64,000 nucleotides of DNA from Virgibacillus sp. NKC19-3 (GCF_019837165.1 NZ_JAGYHC010000001.1:372001-436000), one strand, 5' to 3'. Counted from the first letter of the stretch, positions 9,692 to 18,074 are shown. Notes: generated from the sequence alone by a model not told the origin. Made by a program: numbers and translations.

Positions 9692-10534
9692 ATGTATACT
9701 ATAGGGAATTTCTCGAATCTCTGCAACGTACCAGTTAAAACCGTTCGCTACTATAGTGAAATTGGGTTGCTAAATCCTTCCTATGTGGATCCTGTGACAA
9801 GTTATCGCTATTATGACTACGATAAGATGAAAGAGTTGAAAACGATTTTAATCTTAAAAAAGTGCCAGTTCTCATTAGACGAAATTGGACAATTTTTAAA
9901 TGGCGAATATAGTAATAATCTGAGTGTAAGGTTACAGAATAAAGCGGATGAGTTAAAGATTCAGCAAGAACAGATTACCAAGAAAATCAAAAACATTGAG
10001 CAATTAAATAAGTTACTACAAAATGAAAAACCAATTATTTCAGAGCCTGCTCTTTCAAACTGTTACATAGAGAGGCGGGAAAGTCTACGGGCTCTGTCCC
10101 TTCGTAAAACGATCAATATAATAGAAATTGATACGCTTGTTAAGGAGTTGTTTGAAAGAATCTATGCCTTTCAATTAACTGTTGATGGGAAGTTACTCGC
10201 TATCTTTCATCAAAAAGATCAGAAGCAAAATAAAGCAGATGTTGAGTTGCTTTTACCAGTAAAAGCGGGTAAATATGAAGGGTTCCTTACAACATTGCCT
10301 GAAGGAAATTATGCATGTGTCGATATGAAAGGTCCATATTCAGAACTTCATTATGGTTACAGACGTTTAAAGGCTTGGTTAACAGAACACTCACTGTCTG
10401 CGAATGGCATGTATATGGAAGAGTATGTAAAAGGGCTTGTTCCATTAAACGTTACGAATCCTTTACATATTAAACCAAATGATGAATTGCATCCAAACGA
10501 TTTTTTAACGAAAGTATTTGTCAAGATAGGTTAA
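9692..10534 (+). CDS. MerR-family regulator with GyrI-like ligand-binding domain
   Basis: 280 residues from ATG 9692 (RBS AGAGGG; GTG 9680 is too close to it). Residues 1-70 form a MerR winged helix (YTIGNFSNLCNVPVKTVRYYSEIGLLNPS), a coiled coil follows (about 75-115, DELKIQQEQITKKIKNIEQL), and residues 130-280 form a GyrI/AraC-effector-like domain (LPEGNYACVDMKGPYSELHYGY). This is the BltR/BmrR architecture, which binds hydrophobic drugs and activates export or modifying genes. The next gene has a promoter with 19-bp spacing around a dyad, the usual target of such proteins, so that gene is the probable target. Confidence 0.9.
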   Translation: MYTIGNFSNLCNVPVKTVRYYSEIGLLNPSYVDPVTSYRYYDYDKMKELKTILILKKCQFSLDEIGQFLNGEYSNNLSVRLQNKADELKIQQEQITKKIKNIEQLNKLLQNEKPIISEPALSNCYIERRESLRALSLRKTINIIEIDTLVKELFERIYAFQLTVDGKLLAIFHQKDQKQNKADVELLLPVKAGKYEGFLTTLPEGNYACVDMKGPYSELHYGYRRLKAWLTEHSLSANGMYMEEYVKGLVPLNVTNPLHIKPNDELHPNDFLTKVFVKIG

Positions 10535-10556
10535 CGTTCCATACTTCGAATATGGG

Positions 10557-10587
10557 TTAACTCTCCAGCTAGTGGAAGGTTTATTCT
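10557..10587 (+). promoter_or_regulatory. MerR-type promoter (19-bp spacer) of the C45 enzyme gene
   Basis: TTAACT (10557-10562) and TATTCT (10582-10587) are 19 bp apart. The spacer carries the dyad TCCA-GCTAG-TGGA. A spacer of 19 rather than 17 bp with a central palindrome is the hallmark of MerR-activated promoters. A perfect 9-bp hairpin TAGCAAGGC/GCCTTGCTA (10593-10615) lies in the leader. Confidence 0.75.
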
Positions 10588-10640
10588 TTTTATAGCAAGG
10601 CCATATGCCTTGCTAATAAACGATGAATGGAGAGGGTTAA

Positions 10641-11744
10641 ATGAGTGACTATACTGGAACGTTCATTTTTTTAGAAGGTAGCTCGTATGAAATTGGGGAA
10701 AAACAGGCATTAGAGTTTTGGGAGAACCCACAAGCCAAAAAATTGTATTTTGGTGAATCACCAGATTCTGATAAAGCTTATCTGGAAATGAGAGCCCAAA
10801 TCGAGGAATATTGCCCGGGTTTAAATGAAGAATTAGAGGGTTTTGCAAAAGGATTTGGCTTGGAGCCTAATCAATTAAACTTCTTCAATGATGCCTGGCT
10901 CACACCTGGAGGGTGCAGTCTTGGTGTAGTTTCCCCTCGGAAGATGATTGATGGCAAAACATATCTAGTTCGGAATTATGATCTCTCTCCTGAAATTTCC
11001 GATATGCGTCTCTGCAGTACTAAAGTGAAAGGACGTTTCGCACACACCGGCTTCTCAGTATCTATAATTGGGCGTAGCGAAGGGTTGAATGAGAAAGGGT
11101 TATGTGTAGCTTTTGCCTCATGTGGGATGCCAATAGGGAATTATCCGGGAATGAGAGAACCAGCATCATCTGGTTTGCAGTTTATGGTTATCGTAAGGGC
11201 CATTCTGGAGACTTGCAAAAATACGGAAGAAGCTGTTTATGCAATTAAAAACATGCCGGTTGGAACAAATATGAATTTACTCATAGCGGATGCGGAGGGG
11301 GAAGCAGCTTTAGCAAGTACTTTTGATGGAGTTAAATTGGTTGAAAAAACGGACATGGATTACTTAACGGCAACCAATCATGCGGTATTCCCTGAGATTC
11401 AAAATCTTGAACAAGGTAAGCTTAATCAGTCTCTACAACGATATAAAATCCTGGAAAGTACCTTTAGTGCTAAAGGTAAGCGTTCTGTCCGTGAAATTAA
11501 AGAACTTCTTTTAAAAGAGTATCCAGAAGGGGTTTCTGTCCATAACTACAATGAAAACTTTGGAACGGTTCACTCTGTTTTGTTTAACCTCACTGATCGC
11601 CAACTAGATTTTTCGTTTGGATCTCCTTTACAGAATTCGTTATATAAAATAAATGTGGGTGAGTCTTTCCCAAAGAGTCAAGTTCCTGTTCAGTGTAAGA
11701 GTGAAAGCTATGGAATGGATTTTTGGAGTATAGTAGAATCGTAA
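10641..11744 (+). CDS. C45-family acyltransferase/linear-amide hydrolase
   Basis: 367 residues, RBS GGAGAGGG. It matches the acyl-CoA:6-aminopenicillanate acyltransferase-like Ntn hydrolases: a short propeptide (1-90) ends at GGCS, where the Cys becomes the N-terminal nucleophile after self-cleavage, followed by LVRNYDLSPE, IIGRSEGLNEKGL and TNHAVFPE. Such enzymes cleave or form side-chain amides (penicillins, N-acyl amino acids, N-acyl-ethanolamines). No signal peptide is seen, so it is probably cytosolic. The adjacent MerR/GyrI regulator and a MerR-type promoter suggest induction by a small molecule that may be the substrate. Confidence 0.85.
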   Translation: MSDYTGTFIFLEGSSYEIGEKQALEFWENPQAKKLYFGESPDSDKAYLEMRAQIEEYCPGLNEELEGFAKGFGLEPNQLNFFNDAWLTPGGCSLGVVSPRKMIDGKTYLVRNYDLSPEISDMRLCSTKVKGRFAHTGFSVSIIGRSEGLNEKGLCVAFASCGMPIGNYPGMREPASSGLQFMVIVRAILETCKNTEEAVYAIKNMPVGTNMNLLIADAEGEAALASTFDGVKLVEKTDMDYLTATNHAVFPEIQNLEQGKLNQSLQRYKILESTFSAKGKRSVREIKELLLKEYPEGVSVHNYNENFGTVHSVLFNLTDRQLDFSFGSPLQNSLYKINVGESFPKSQVPVQCKSESYGMDFWSIVES

Positions 11745-11870
11745 TCACCCAGACAATGCTTGGGAAGTAAAGAAGTAACAGAACGTCTAATGAGGTAAAG
11801 GGACAAATATTTTTCATCAATTTAAACTAAATTAAACAACTTTATTGTTATTACACAGTTTAAGCATAGT

Positions 11871-11907
11871 AAAATAACAACCGCCTTCAAGGGCGGTTGT
11901 TATTTTC
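11871..11907. terminator. Bidirectional terminator
   Basis: AAAATAACAACCGCC and GGCGGTTGTTATTTT form a perfect stem around TTCAAG, with A/T tracts on both sides. Confidence 0.9.
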
Positions 11908-12021
11908 TTAAGAAGAAAAGGCCTCTCAAAGGGCTTTCGTAAAAGCACAGCGAATATATAACATAAGTTACGATTCTTATGTTAAAAGTTTTGTAAATCT
12001 TAATATCAGTCTTCAGAAAAC

Positions 12022-12328
12022 ATGCAGGAAAACCAAGGTGATTTATCATTAACAGTAAAAGAGGCAGCTCAACACATCAACGAAAGCCCGCACGTTATTA
12101 GAAATTGGATGCGTGAGCTAAAAAATCATATTCAAACGAAAAAGGGGGATAATAATTATCATTAATTTTGATAAAACAGCGATTGAGCGTTTACTCCTTA
12201 TAAAAAAACTAAACAGAGAGCAAGGATATTCCTTAAAACAAATTGAATATTATCTCGCTACTGGAGAAAATCCAATACAATCCGAATCAGAACCTACTTA
12301 CAATGATAAAATATTTCAAGGGAAATGA
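12022..12328 (+). pseudogene. Frameshifted MerR-like DNA-binding protein
   Basis: An ATG at 12022 opens a helix-turn-helix segment (LTVKEAAQHINESPHVIRNW) that hits a stop at 12163. The protein continues in the +2 frame from about 12161 (FDKTAIERLLLIKKLNREQG, then YSLKQIEYYLATGENP) to a stop at 12328. Together these give about 100 residues of a MerR-type winged helix like those of plasmid and phage regulators. One indel near 12160 breaks it. Isolated, with AT-rich codon use; no partner gene is visible. Confidence 0.65.
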
Positions 12329-12337
12329 AGGATAATT

Positions 12338-12445
12338 TTAAAAACAGGAAGCTTTTCGGTGGTTATTTTTTTGTTCCAATGACAGAATCGCTATAATTAG
12401 ACTTCCAAAAGTTATAGCCAGCATTAATGCTTCAAAAACTGTCAT
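12338..12445 (-). CDS. Small holin-like type I toxin (BsrE/TxpA family)
   Basis: A 35-residue peptide, MTVFEALMLAITFGSLIIAI then a charged tail, with one membrane helix and the MxxFEALMLAI(G/A)xxxLI pattern of the BsrE/TxpA/YonT toxins of Bacillus plasmids and prophages. RBS AGGGGGG lies 8 bases before ATG. The leader (about 12450-12560) is long and holds the stem AGTGC/GCACT and a TATAAT box (minus strand near 12535-12540), as in other family members. These peptides disrupt the membrane and are silenced by an overlapping antisense RNA; the antitoxin RNA is expected on the plus strand but its ends cannot be placed by eye. Confidence 0.7.
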   Translation of the reverse strand: MTVFEALMLAITFGSLIIAILSLEQKNNHRKASCF

Positions 12446-12603
12446 AAGGCAACACCCCCCTTTCGACTAGAATGAAAGGTACGGTAATAAAGGGAGTGCG
12501 CCACCACCATGGAAAAGCCTTATGCACTGCTACTATTATAGTATATTTACCTATATATTTAATCTGTAAAAATTGATTTTCTGGATTCTTTATAATGAAA
12601 AAT

Positions 12604-12640
12604 AAAAACCCTGACTAATCTAACTATGTCGGGGTTTTTA
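12604..12640. terminator. Terminator hairpin beside the small toxin gene
   Basis: AAAAACCCTGAC pairs with GTCGGGGTTTTT (one G-T wobble) and has A/T tracts on both sides, so it can work in both directions. Confidence 0.75.
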
Positions 12641-12741
12641 TGAATTATTCAAATTTAACTTTTATACATTTTCCTCTACGTTTTCGATAAAGAAGTCAAG
12701 TTCGTTTAAGATACCCAATGTTAATGCTGTAGCTTTGAAAT

Positions 12742-12821
12742 AAAGTTTGATAATTTATAATAAAGATTGATCATTTGGAGTAAAGTCCGATAATTTATAA
12801 AAAAGTTTGCTACAATTACAA
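12742..12821 (+). repeat. Four tandem imperfect 20-bp repeats
   Basis: Units start at 12742, 12762, 12782 and 12802, each beginning AAAG and mostly continuing as (T/A)TTGAT(A/C)ATTTATAA. Inverted copies occur at 13816-13833, 13871-13885 and, more diverged, 13938-13955, on the far side of the rhomboid gene. Multiple short repeats at element ends are typical of IS21-family transposons, so this may be a relic of such an end. Confidence 0.75.
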
Positions 12822-12880
12822 TGACAAGACGGATTGTGACAATCGGGCGCAATTGTAGCATAGGGCTTTGCGCCTTTTAT
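12809..12880 (+). promoter_or_regulatory. Two mutually exclusive hairpins, attenuator-like
   Basis: GCTACAATT (12809-12817) can pair with AATTGTAGC (12851-12859). The overlapping GGCGCAA (12846-12852) can instead pair with TTGCGCC (12868-12874), which is followed by TTTTAT. Only one pairing can form, as in a terminator/antiterminator switch. The rhomboid gene starts 110 bases downstream. Confidence 0.4.
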
Positions 12881-12990
12881 GCCATATAAGGGCCAGATTG
12901 TTTAAGATTAAAAATGTGTTTATTTGTGCGTATCTTGTATAATTTTAGTGAATCAGTTGTGAATAAAGCGATTGTATTGAGGAGGTACTT

Positions 12991-13701
12991 TTGAATAATA
13001 ATAGAAGCAATAATTTTCTTCCAATGACGATAGGTATTATCGTGGTTACCTCTATGGTGACTCTTCTTCAGTTTGTTTATCCTGAGATTCTAAGTATAAT
13101 GCGTCGTAATCCTTCAGCATTGGTAATGGGAGAGTGGTGGAGAATCATAACGCCATTGCTAGTACACGCCGATGGTTGGTGGCAGTATATATTCAATATC
13201 GCTTGCATCGCAATTATCGGAGGAGTAGTAGAACGGTTATATGGAAGAATTAGGTTTCTCATTCTTTATTTAGCAGGAGGAGTTATTGGCGAAATCGCAG
13301 GGTATGTCTCATGGGATCCCTATGGTGCGGGAGCATCGGTAGGTTTATGCGGATTGTTAGGTGGGTTGTATGTCAGGATGATAATTGGAAATAAACGCGT
13401 ACAACCATTTTATGCTATATTAAGTCTGTATCTTGTGGTTGGTTTAGTTGGCTTTGCAAGTGAAGAAATTTATATATCAATAGGACTCTTCGTAGCTGTT
13501 ACCATGCTTATTACAATCATAAAAAAGCAAAACAATCGAGTCAAATTATTGAGCATTATCTCTGGCATTGGTGGTTTACTGGGAGGAATGGCTCTTCTGG
13601 TACTTAATGATATTCATGGGGCTGCAATTCTAGGTGGTTTTTGTACAGCGTTTATTTTCATATTGACACGGAGACCTCGTAGTTTGCCGAATGAAGTATG
13701 A
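12991..13701 (+). CDS. Rhomboid-family intramembrane serine protease
   Basis: 236 residues from a TTG start with a strong RBS (GAGGAGGT, 5-base spacing). About six to seven membrane helices. The rhomboid layout is visible: WWRIITPLLVHADGWWQYIFN (loop 1 and helix 2), then GAGASVGLCGLLGG where the usual GxSG serine motif has an extra Val after Ser, and HGAAILGGF carrying the second catalytic residue of the Ser-His pair. It would cleave membrane proteins within the bilayer. It is the only intact gene between inverted arrays of the 20-bp repeat, which suggests acquisition with a mobile element. Confidence 0.82.
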   Translation: MNNNRSNNFLPMTIGIIVVTSMVTLLQFVYPEILSIMRRNPSALVMGEWWRIITPLLVHADGWWQYIFNIACIAIIGGVVERLYGRIRFLILYLAGGVIGEIAGYVSWDPYGAGASVGLCGLLGGLYVRMIIGNKRVQPFYAILSLYLVVGLVGFASEEIYISIGLFVAVTMLITIIKKQNNRVKLLSIISGIGGLLGGMALLVLNDIHGAAILGGFCTAFIFILTRRPRSLPNEV

Positions 13702-13815
13702 AGATTTAGATTTCAATCAACTTATCAATTGGGTTGATTCATCAAAAGACACAACCTTCTTTCTCTTTGCCTATTCCTTTATCGAGCGCGATTGTTGAAT
13801 ACCACAGGTGGAAAA

Positions 13816-13898
13816 TGATCAAACTTTTTTATAGAAATTGAACAACGCAGCGCAAAGAAAGAATCCATTTTGATCAATCTTTTTTCCAAATGGATTCT
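13816..13898. repeat. Inverted copies of the 20-bp repeat and a perfect 12-bp hairpin
   Basis: TGATCAAACTTTTTTATA (13816-13833) and TGATCAATCTTTTTT (13871-13885) are reverse complements of units in the array at 12742. The second is enclosed by a perfect inverted repeat, AAGAATCCATTT (13859-13870) with AAATGGATTCTT (13887-13898), which probably also terminates the rhomboid transcript. The 18-bp copy recurs exactly at 21549-21566. Confidence 0.7.
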
Positions 13899-14010
13899 TC
13901 CTGTTGTATGGTCATATAAGGAATTGTGAGGTATTTTTGATTAAACTTTATTTTAAAGCTACAGTTTATGTGGCTTTAAAATAGAGTTGTACCGTTAACC
14001 GTTTATAAAA

Positions 14011-14064
14011 AAGTTGCACCATTTTACCCCTTTGGATATGATGACTCCAAAGGATATTTTTACG
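14011..14064 (+). repeat. Dispersed repeat, copy A
   Basis: AAGTTGCACC, then a CCTTTGG...CCAAAGG hairpin. A copy about 75 percent identical lies at 15167-15225, so the pair brackets the broken hydrolase gene. The rest of 13702-14163 contains only the repeats and hairpin described here. Confidence 0.6.
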
Positions 14065-14163
14065 AAAAACATTGTTCAACAAACAGGCCATATTCTGGAA
14101 TAAAAGTGCCGGGGAGCTTAAAGTATAAGCTAAGATGTGTAGGTAGGGGAGGCGGAGTTATTT

Positions 14164-14957
14164 ATGGAGCAAAAAACGTTGAAGATTGATGGCGGCGAGC
14201 TATGTTATTGGATGAAGACTAAAGACTCTAATAGATGGATCATCTTCCTTCACGGTGCGGGTTGCACGCATGGTATGTTTGAAAAGCAAATTTCGGCTAT
14301 GCCGGATGAATATAACATCGTTGTTTGGGATGCAAGGGGGCACGGTGACTCAAAATTAGATCATGGGCGTCGGTTTGACTATGATGACATGATTCAAGAT
14401 TTTATAAAGCTAATTGATTTCCATCAAATGAAGGATATAACCATTATAGGTCATTCTATGGGGGGAACCTTTCTCAAAGCATATTGAAACGGTTCCCTGA
14501 GAGGATAAACAAGGTTGTTTTAATTGGTTGCACAAATAATACGCAAACCTTGACGTTAAGCGAAAAAATATTGATGAAGCTGTTTTCGCCTATTGTATGG
14601 CCAATACCTTGGAAAAGTATGGTGAAAATGAGTGCTAAGTCTTCAGGAGAAACAGAGTATACGCACAAGTATATGGAAAAAGTGCTTGAGGACATTGGAA
14701 AGAAACGTTTTCTGGAAATAATGAATTCAATGATGGGCAAAGCTTTCGACGATTCGCCTAATTATCGTTTTCCGTTTCCTGTTTTGTTAATTCTCGGCAA
14801 AAAGGACAAAACCGGAAATATTATAAAATCCATGACAAACTGGCCTAAAAAAGACAAAAATGGTGTTTTAAAAACAGTTCCGAATGCAGGGCACAACGCC
14901 AACATGGATTCACCTGAATTTGTCAACCAGTTTATTCTGGACTATTTAGAGAAATAA
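14164..14957 (+). pseudogene. Alpha/beta hydrolase with a single-base frameshift
   Basis: Residues 1-100 show an alpha/beta-hydrolase fold: oxyanion HGAG motif, ARGHGDSKLD, and nucleophile elbow GHSMGG. Right after the elbow the frame breaks in a run of six G (14460-14465). The correct continuation (NLSQSILKRFPERINKVVLI) is read in the next frame from about 14466 and runs to 14957 with the late Asp region (ILGKKDKTGN) and catalytic His (NAGHNAN). The full length would be about 264 residues, normal for the family. RBS is GGGGAGGCGGAG. Either a recent mutation, a phase-variable tract or a sequencing error; all other catalytic residues are intact. Confidence 0.85.
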
Positions 14958-15166
14958 TGGTCGTTTACTAACGTGAGTTCTTATTCATCAATCGATCACA
15001 ATTGTTGAACAACATAAAAGTGGCACGTCCAGAAAGTATGGCGGGTTAGATTAAAATATACTACTTTACGCCTTTTCATCATTTATGAAAAAATGGGATA
15101 GAAATGAGCATAAGGTGTTGATATGAAAACAGCTACAGCATTTTCTATCCTAAAGAAATTTAATGA

Positions 15167-15225
15167 AAGTTGCACCTTTTTATCCCTTTGGGTATGCATT
15201 ATCCAAAGGGGCACTTTATGAAAAT
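15167..15225 (+). repeat. Dispersed repeat, copy B
   Basis: AAGTTGCACC followed by CCCTTTGG...CCAAAGGGG, the second copy of the element at 14011. The region 14958-15422 has no other recognisable feature besides the tail of the fabF-like gene at its right edge. Confidence 0.6.
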
Positions 15226-15422
15226 GAATTGAATAAGTTTATTTTATTTGACTCATTATTATAAAGAAAGGATTACCATTTATATAACCAACGACTTTAT
15301 CACCATCGTTTTTATTCATTTCTTCAACTGTTTTTGAAAGTAACTCTTCCTGTATAATGGGAATTTAATTGAAAATCTCTAACCGTTTCTTCCAGAAACA
15401 GTTAGAGATTGATGATGTTTAT

Positions 15423-16658
15423 TTACTCGTATTTCTTTAAAGCAATAGTTGCATTATGGCCTCCGAAACCAAATGAGTTAGATAGAGCGGTATTTATTTT
15501 CATTTGGCGAGCAACAGATGGCACATAATCTAAATCACATAATGGATCAGGATTTTCTAAATTAATAGTTGGAGGAACTATGCCTTCTTTTAAGCTCATT
15601 GCTAAAGCAATTGCCTCAACACCACCAGCTGCCCCTAACATATGACCAAGCATAGATTTATTAGCTGTTACTGGAATCTGATAAGCTTGTTCTCCAAACA
15701 GTTGCTTAATAGCCCTCGTTTCAGAGATGTCCCCCACTTTTGTACTTGTTGCATGAGCATTAATAATATCAATTTCTTCAGGTGATATATTGGCATTTTT
15801 TAATGCGGATCTCATTGCAAGATAGGCACCTTTACCTTCTGGGTGGGTGGCTACGATGTGGTGTGCGTCTGAACTTGCCCCATACCCAATGACTTCTGCA
15901 TAAATTTTTGCTCCTCTACGTAAGGCATGAGATAAAGATTCTAAGATTAGAATTCCAGCACCTTCTGACACGACAAACCCATCTCGATTTTCATCAAATG
16001 GACGACTAGCTTTAGTGGGATTATCGTTTCTTGTTGATAATGCTGTAGCATTACTAAAGCTTGCTATTGATAATTCTGTTATAGCTGCCTCGGTTCCACC
16101 CGCAAACATAACGTCAACTTCCCCAGAACGAATTAGTCGAAAGGCTTCTCCAATAGCTGTATTTCCGATTGCACACGCAGAAACAGGCGACATAGAAGGC
16201 CCCATCGCATTCCACTTGATACTAATTTGGGCAGCGGCAGCATTAGAAATCATGGCAGGTACTAGAGTTGGGCTGACTCTTCTTGCTCCCTTCTGCCTAA
16301 GCGCATCAACGTTTCCAATTAAGGTTTCAATTCCTCCTATACCCGAACCTACGTATACTCCTAGCCTTTCAACATCTATACGATCGAGGTCTAATTTAGA
16401 ATCCTCCCAAGCTTGTTTAGCCGCAGCCAAAGCAAATTGAGAAAAACGATCTAAACGTTTTGCTTCTTTCTTTCCTAAAACTTTATCTGCATCAAAGTCT
16501 CGGGTAATACCTGCAATTTTTGTCTTATGATTCGTAACATCAAATGTATCAATGGTAGATATTCCTGATTCACCGTTAATCAGATTGTTCCAAAATGTAT
16601 TGATGTTGCTTCCTGTAGGGGAAACTACACCCATACCTGATATTACAACTCTTTCCAC
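15423..16658 (-). CDS. fabF: Beta-ketoacyl-ACP synthase II (FabF-like)
   Basis: 411 residues, full length for FabF. It condenses malonyl-ACP with an acyl-ACP in fatty-acid elongation. The Cys-His-His triad is visible: nucleophile in VSACAIGNTAIGEA, first His in NAHATSTKVGD, second His in KSMLGHMLGAAGG, plus the terminal GFGGHN loop. No other fatty-acid genes flank it, and Bacillaceae normally keep the housekeeping fabHF pair elsewhere, so this is probably a paralogue with a special role. It is divergent from a MmyB-type regulator with 122 bases between the starts, where their shared control region must lie. Confidence 0.93.
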   Translation of the reverse strand: MERVVISGMGVVSPTGSNINTFWNNLINGESGISTIDTFDVTNHKTKIAGITRDFDADKVLGKKEAKRLDRFSQFALAAAKQAWEDSKLDLDRIDVERLGVYVGSGIGGIETLIGNVDALRQKGARRVSPTLVPAMISNAAAAQISIKWNAMGPSMSPVSACAIGNTAIGEAFRLIRSGEVDVMFAGGTEAAITELSIASFSNATALSTRNDNPTKASRPFDENRDGFVVSEGAGILILESLSHALRRGAKIYAEVIGYGASSDAHHIVATHPEGKGAYLAMRSALKNANISPEEIDIINAHATSTKVGDISETRAIKQLFGEQAYQIPVTANKSMLGHMLGAAGGVEAIALAMSLKEGIVPPTINLENPDPLCDLDYVPSVARQMKINTALSNSFGFGGHNATIALKKYE

Positions 16659-16780
16659 TTTTCATCCCTCCAAATCAATCATATAATTATATTTTACATC
16701 CCTTTTATCCTATTACAAGATATTATTTATCCTGGTATAATTACTACTAGGTAACATTGATACAATGAGGTGTTTAAAAA

Positions 16781-17647
16781 ATGAATGATAAAAACAGGCT
16801 AGAAGCTTTATCGGCATTCTTAAAGGCTAAGCGTGCTCGAATTAAGCCGGAGTCTATTGGTTTCCCTACTGGAAGTCGGAGAAGGACACCCGGATTACGA
16901 AGAGAAGAAGTTGCACAATTAGCAGGTATAAGTACCACGTGGTATACATGGCTAGAGCAAGGAAGAGATATAAAAGTTTCTTCTATTGTACTTGATTGTA
17001 TTTCTACAGCATTGCAATTGAATAATGATGAAACTGACCATTTATATGATCTTGCTTTGGAGGCAAAATCGGGAATAGTAAATCCGATAAAGATAAAGAA
17101 TCAATCTGAGCTTACCCCTTCTTTAAAACGAATACTAACTGAATTGAAACACTGTCCGACTATCATTACGGATCGACATTGCCATATTGTGGGCTGGAAT
17201 TCTGCAGCTGCTCATGTTTTTTTAGACTTTGAACAAATACCGAATGATCAAAGAAACTTGATTCGTTTAGTGTTTACCAGAAAGGAATTAAAAGCATTAG
17301 CTGTTAATTGGGAGGATTTTGCGAAAGGTTTTCTTGCAATTTTCCGCACATACTATGGTCAGTATTTGGGGGATGAATGGTATGATCAATTTATTAAAGA
17401 AATGAGTGATGCTCATCCCGAATTTCAGGATTTATGGCAGGAAAGTCAAGTAAGTAAAGCCCCAGAATTGACGGTTGAATTCAGACATGCTAAGGTCGGC
17501 AAAATGCTCTTTAATTTAACTTCTTTTCAAGTTCAGGGTGATATGGATTTACGGTGCAGTATTTATACACCAGTAGATGAAACTGATACAGAAAATAAAT
17601 TAAAGCGATTAATGAAGAGTGTTTCCGCAGAAAATTATTTAAAGTAA
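16781..17647 (+). CDS. XRE/MmyB-family transcriptional regulator
   Basis: 288 residues. Residues 1-85 form a helix-turn-helix of the MmyB class with its characteristic RRRTPGLRREEVAQLAGISTT and YTWLEQGRD. Residues 110-270 form the PAS-like MmyB ligand-binding domain (GWNSAAAHVFLDF; FRHAKVGKMLFNLTSFQV). A structure of a family member from Chloroflexus was reported with a bound fatty acid. Divergent pairing with a fabF paralogue makes acyl-chain sensing an attractive inference. Most relatives sit beside short-chain dehydrogenases instead. Confidence 0.9.
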   Translation: MNDKNRLEALSAFLKAKRARIKPESIGFPTGSRRRTPGLRREEVAQLAGISTTWYTWLEQGRDIKVSSIVLDCISTALQLNNDETDHLYDLALEAKSGIVNPIKIKNQSELTPSLKRILTELKHCPTIITDRHCHIVGWNSAAAHVFLDFEQIPNDQRNLIRLVFTRKELKALAVNWEDFAKGFLAIFRTYYGQYLGDEWYDQFIKEMSDAHPEFQDLWQESQVSKAPELTVEFRHAKVGKMLFNLTSFQVQGDMDLRCSIYTPVDETDTENKLKRLMKSVSAENYLK

Positions 17648-17737
17648 TCTACACTACGAATAGAGTCGAAGGAAACCATTAATAGGACGTAAAATGGTGA
17701 AATTCAAGAATATTCTTATTAAACATCAATAAACTTC

Positions 17738-18016
17738 CGTTATACGGACTTTCCGGAAGGCAACCCACGCCGGAAAGGGTTCCAGGGCGAGGAAGCCGAA
17801 ACAAAGTTTGAAAAGGTTAGAAAGTTGAATGAAGTAGCAAAGTGCAAAGATACAACCTTGTCTCATCTGGCTCTCGCCTGGTTGCTGAAGCAAAAGGGTG
17901 TGGACGCCATCATCCCAGGAGGAAAAAGACCTGAGCAGGGGAGAAGCAATGCGCAGGCGGGTGAAGTTCAGTTAACTTCGGATGATCTTGAAATGATAAA
18001 CGAGATTCTGAAGTAA
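17738..18016 (+). pseudogene. C-terminal fragment of an aldo/keto reductase
   Basis: The frame reads RYTDFPEGNPRRKGFQGEEA through LSHLALAWLLKQKGVDAIIP to the stop at 18016, the last third of an aldo/keto reductase: NADP-binding C-terminal helix and IPGGKR loop. The barrel with the catalytic Asp-Tyr-Lys-His residues is missing. There is no start codon in context upstream, so it is a truncated remnant. Confidence 0.8.
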
Positions 18017-18040
18017 CATTGCCGAGGAGGACTGGAAAGT

Positions 18041-18074
18041 AAAACCCCTGTTCAAAATTTTGAACGGGGGTTTT
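18041..18074. terminator. Strong bidirectional terminator
   Basis: AAAACCCCTGTTCAAAA and TTTTGAACGGGGGTTTT form a near-perfect palindrome. It separates the reductase remnant from the convergent ABC operon. Confidence 0.9.

Noticed and set aside
12742-12821. CRISPR array
   Set aside because: The 20-bp units are contiguous without unique spacers and there are no cas genes nearby.
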